DNA from: Arcobacter sp. F155
Lineage (GTDB): Bacteria > Campylobacterota > Campylobacteria > Campylobacterales > Arcobacteraceae
Reading direction: 5' to 3'
Length of the DNA stretch: 64,000 nucleotides
Assembly: GCF_004116455.1 (NCBI RefSeq)
Contig: NZ_PDJU01000011.1
Location: 1 to 64,000 of the forward strand
In this document: positions 63,586-64,000 of the stretch, piece by piece
Layout of the letters: each line of letters opens with the position of its first letter
Position numbering within the stretch: position 1 is the stretch's first letter
Position numbers and translations under genes: made by a program
The notes under the pieces: model-generated
What the model was told of the DNA's origin: nothing
Seen by the model: only the letters and a program-made list of their open reading frames with translations
The model's database searches: none

Positions 63586-63649
63586 TTTTTTATCCTTAGT
63601 ATAAATTAATCTATAATTATACTCTAATTTTAAGATAAATTACTATTGT

Positions 63650-64000
63650 TTAACTATTTTGAGGGAAGATAATCTTGAAGTTGGCTCCAAAATATGATTT
63701 ATTATTTAAAATAAATTGTTCGTTTGATAGGTTTATATTTCCATTTAGGTGTTTTGTAATAATTTGAGAAGACATATAAAGACCAATTCCTGTTCCTTGG
63801 CTTTTATGTTTTGTAGTAAAATATGGTTCAAAGATTCTAGTTTGGATTTTTTCAGGAACTCCTCCTGCACTATCTTTAATAGAGATGATAATATTATTGT
63901 TCTCTTTTGTCGCTAAGATATATATCTGTTTGTCTTTTATATCTTGTTGGTTTAAAGCATCTATTGCATTGTTAAAAATATTTAATAGTACTTGTGTTAA
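63650..64000 (-). CDS. Sensor histidine kinase, C-terminal ATPase domain (partial)
   Basis: The reading frame enters from the right edge and ends at TAA 63650-63652, giving the last 116 residues. HATPase_c boxes are present: N box LLNIFNNAIDAL, G1 IKDSAGGVP, F box IFEPYFTTK, and G2 GTGIGLYMSSQI. The dimerisation/His box and sensor region are outside the window. It is probably a two-component sensor; the partner is not visible. Confidence 0.93.
   Translation of the reverse strand, partial: LTQVLLNIFNNAIDALNQQDIKDKQIYILATKENNNIIISIKDSAGGVPEKIQTRIFEPYFTTKHKSQGTGIGLYMSSQIITKHLNGNINLSNEQFILNNKSYFGANFKIIFPQNS

Noticed and set aside
1-64000. CRISPR array, insertion sequence, tRNA or rRNA genes
   Set aside because: Reading all gaps showed no regularly spaced repeats, transposase frames, cloverleaf-like segments or rRNA-like sequence.

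Overview
The window is a compact, AT-rich bacterial chromosome segment that reads as Campylobacterota, most likely an Arcobacter-type organism (family Arcobacteraceae). The reasons are: MOMP-type major porins with the MKKFAKMSLVAALA signal peptide; a bc1 complex with a di-haem cytochrome c1; an addB gene directly after FixH/cytochrome-oxidase accessory genes; the M23 peptidase-lpxC-tsaB-thrB-ylxR-infB-rbfA-rimP order known from Campylobacter; and frequent TTG starts with good Shine-Dalgarno (SD) sequences. Almost all genes are core housekeeping genes. No tRNA, rRNA, insertion sequence, prophage, CRISPR array or integrase was seen. No stretch without a gene exceeds about 230 bases.

Layout. 1-3.75 kb (+): tail of what looks like a cytochrome cbb3 accessory cluster (small C-terminal fragment, 30-aa membrane peptide, TPM-like periplasmic protein, FixH-like protein), then addB. 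3.9-9.5 kb (-): two paralogous porins bracketing prfB and a c-type cytochrome, then plsY-folB. 9.6-20.9 kb (+): nadA-nadC, a DHH phosphoesterase, an M23 peptidase, lpxC, tsaB, thrB, ylxR, infB, rbfA, rimP and ribD. 20.9-21.97 kb: a small odd island, consisting of a ~110-bp imperfect hairpin element, an orphan 234-aa gene and a repeat-rich non-coding tail. 22-31.3 kb (-): efp, serA, rpsA, ispH, aroA, pheT, pheS. 31.4 kb (+): a HIT protein. 31.8-38.5 kb (-): accA, fabF, acpP, fabG (fatty acid synthesis), queE, queD, queC (preQ0 synthesis) and moeA. 38.6-39.7 kb (+): a membrane protein and rsmE. 39.7-47.3 kb (-): a class II-like cytochrome c, petC-petB-petA, thrC, argB and a haem-motif diguanylate cyclase. 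47.4-50.2 kb (+): addA, about 44 kb from its partner addB. 50.2-55.6 kb (-): thiE-like, atpB, ilvA, metE and an unknown Cys-rich protein. 55.8-59.9 kb (+): trmD, rplS, a nucleosidase-like protein, DedA, a patatin phospholipase and a membrane protein. 59.9-61.9 kb (-): a split ThrE-type exporter and a beta-propeller protein. 62.1-62.5 kb (+): two tandem small paralogues. 62.5-64 kb (-): gshB and the C-terminal end of a histidine kinase.

Together the genes cover translation (infB, rbfA, rimP, prfB, efp, rpsA, pheST, rplS, trmD, rsmE), envelope biogenesis (lpxC, plsY, fab genes, porins), NAD, queuosine, folate, riboflavin and molybdopterin cofactors, threonine/methionine/arginine/aromatic pathways, respiration (bc1, cytochromes, ATP synthase a subunit) and recombination repair (AddAB). 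No complete undescribed multi-gene system was found. The best second looks are: matched competing-hairpin leaders before ispH and thrC; structured leaders before porin 2, metE and rplS; the orphan gene island; the tandem 77/58-aa pair; the Cys-rich 121-aa protein; and the diguanylate cyclase with a periplasmic CxxCH and a cytoplasmic six-Cys set.
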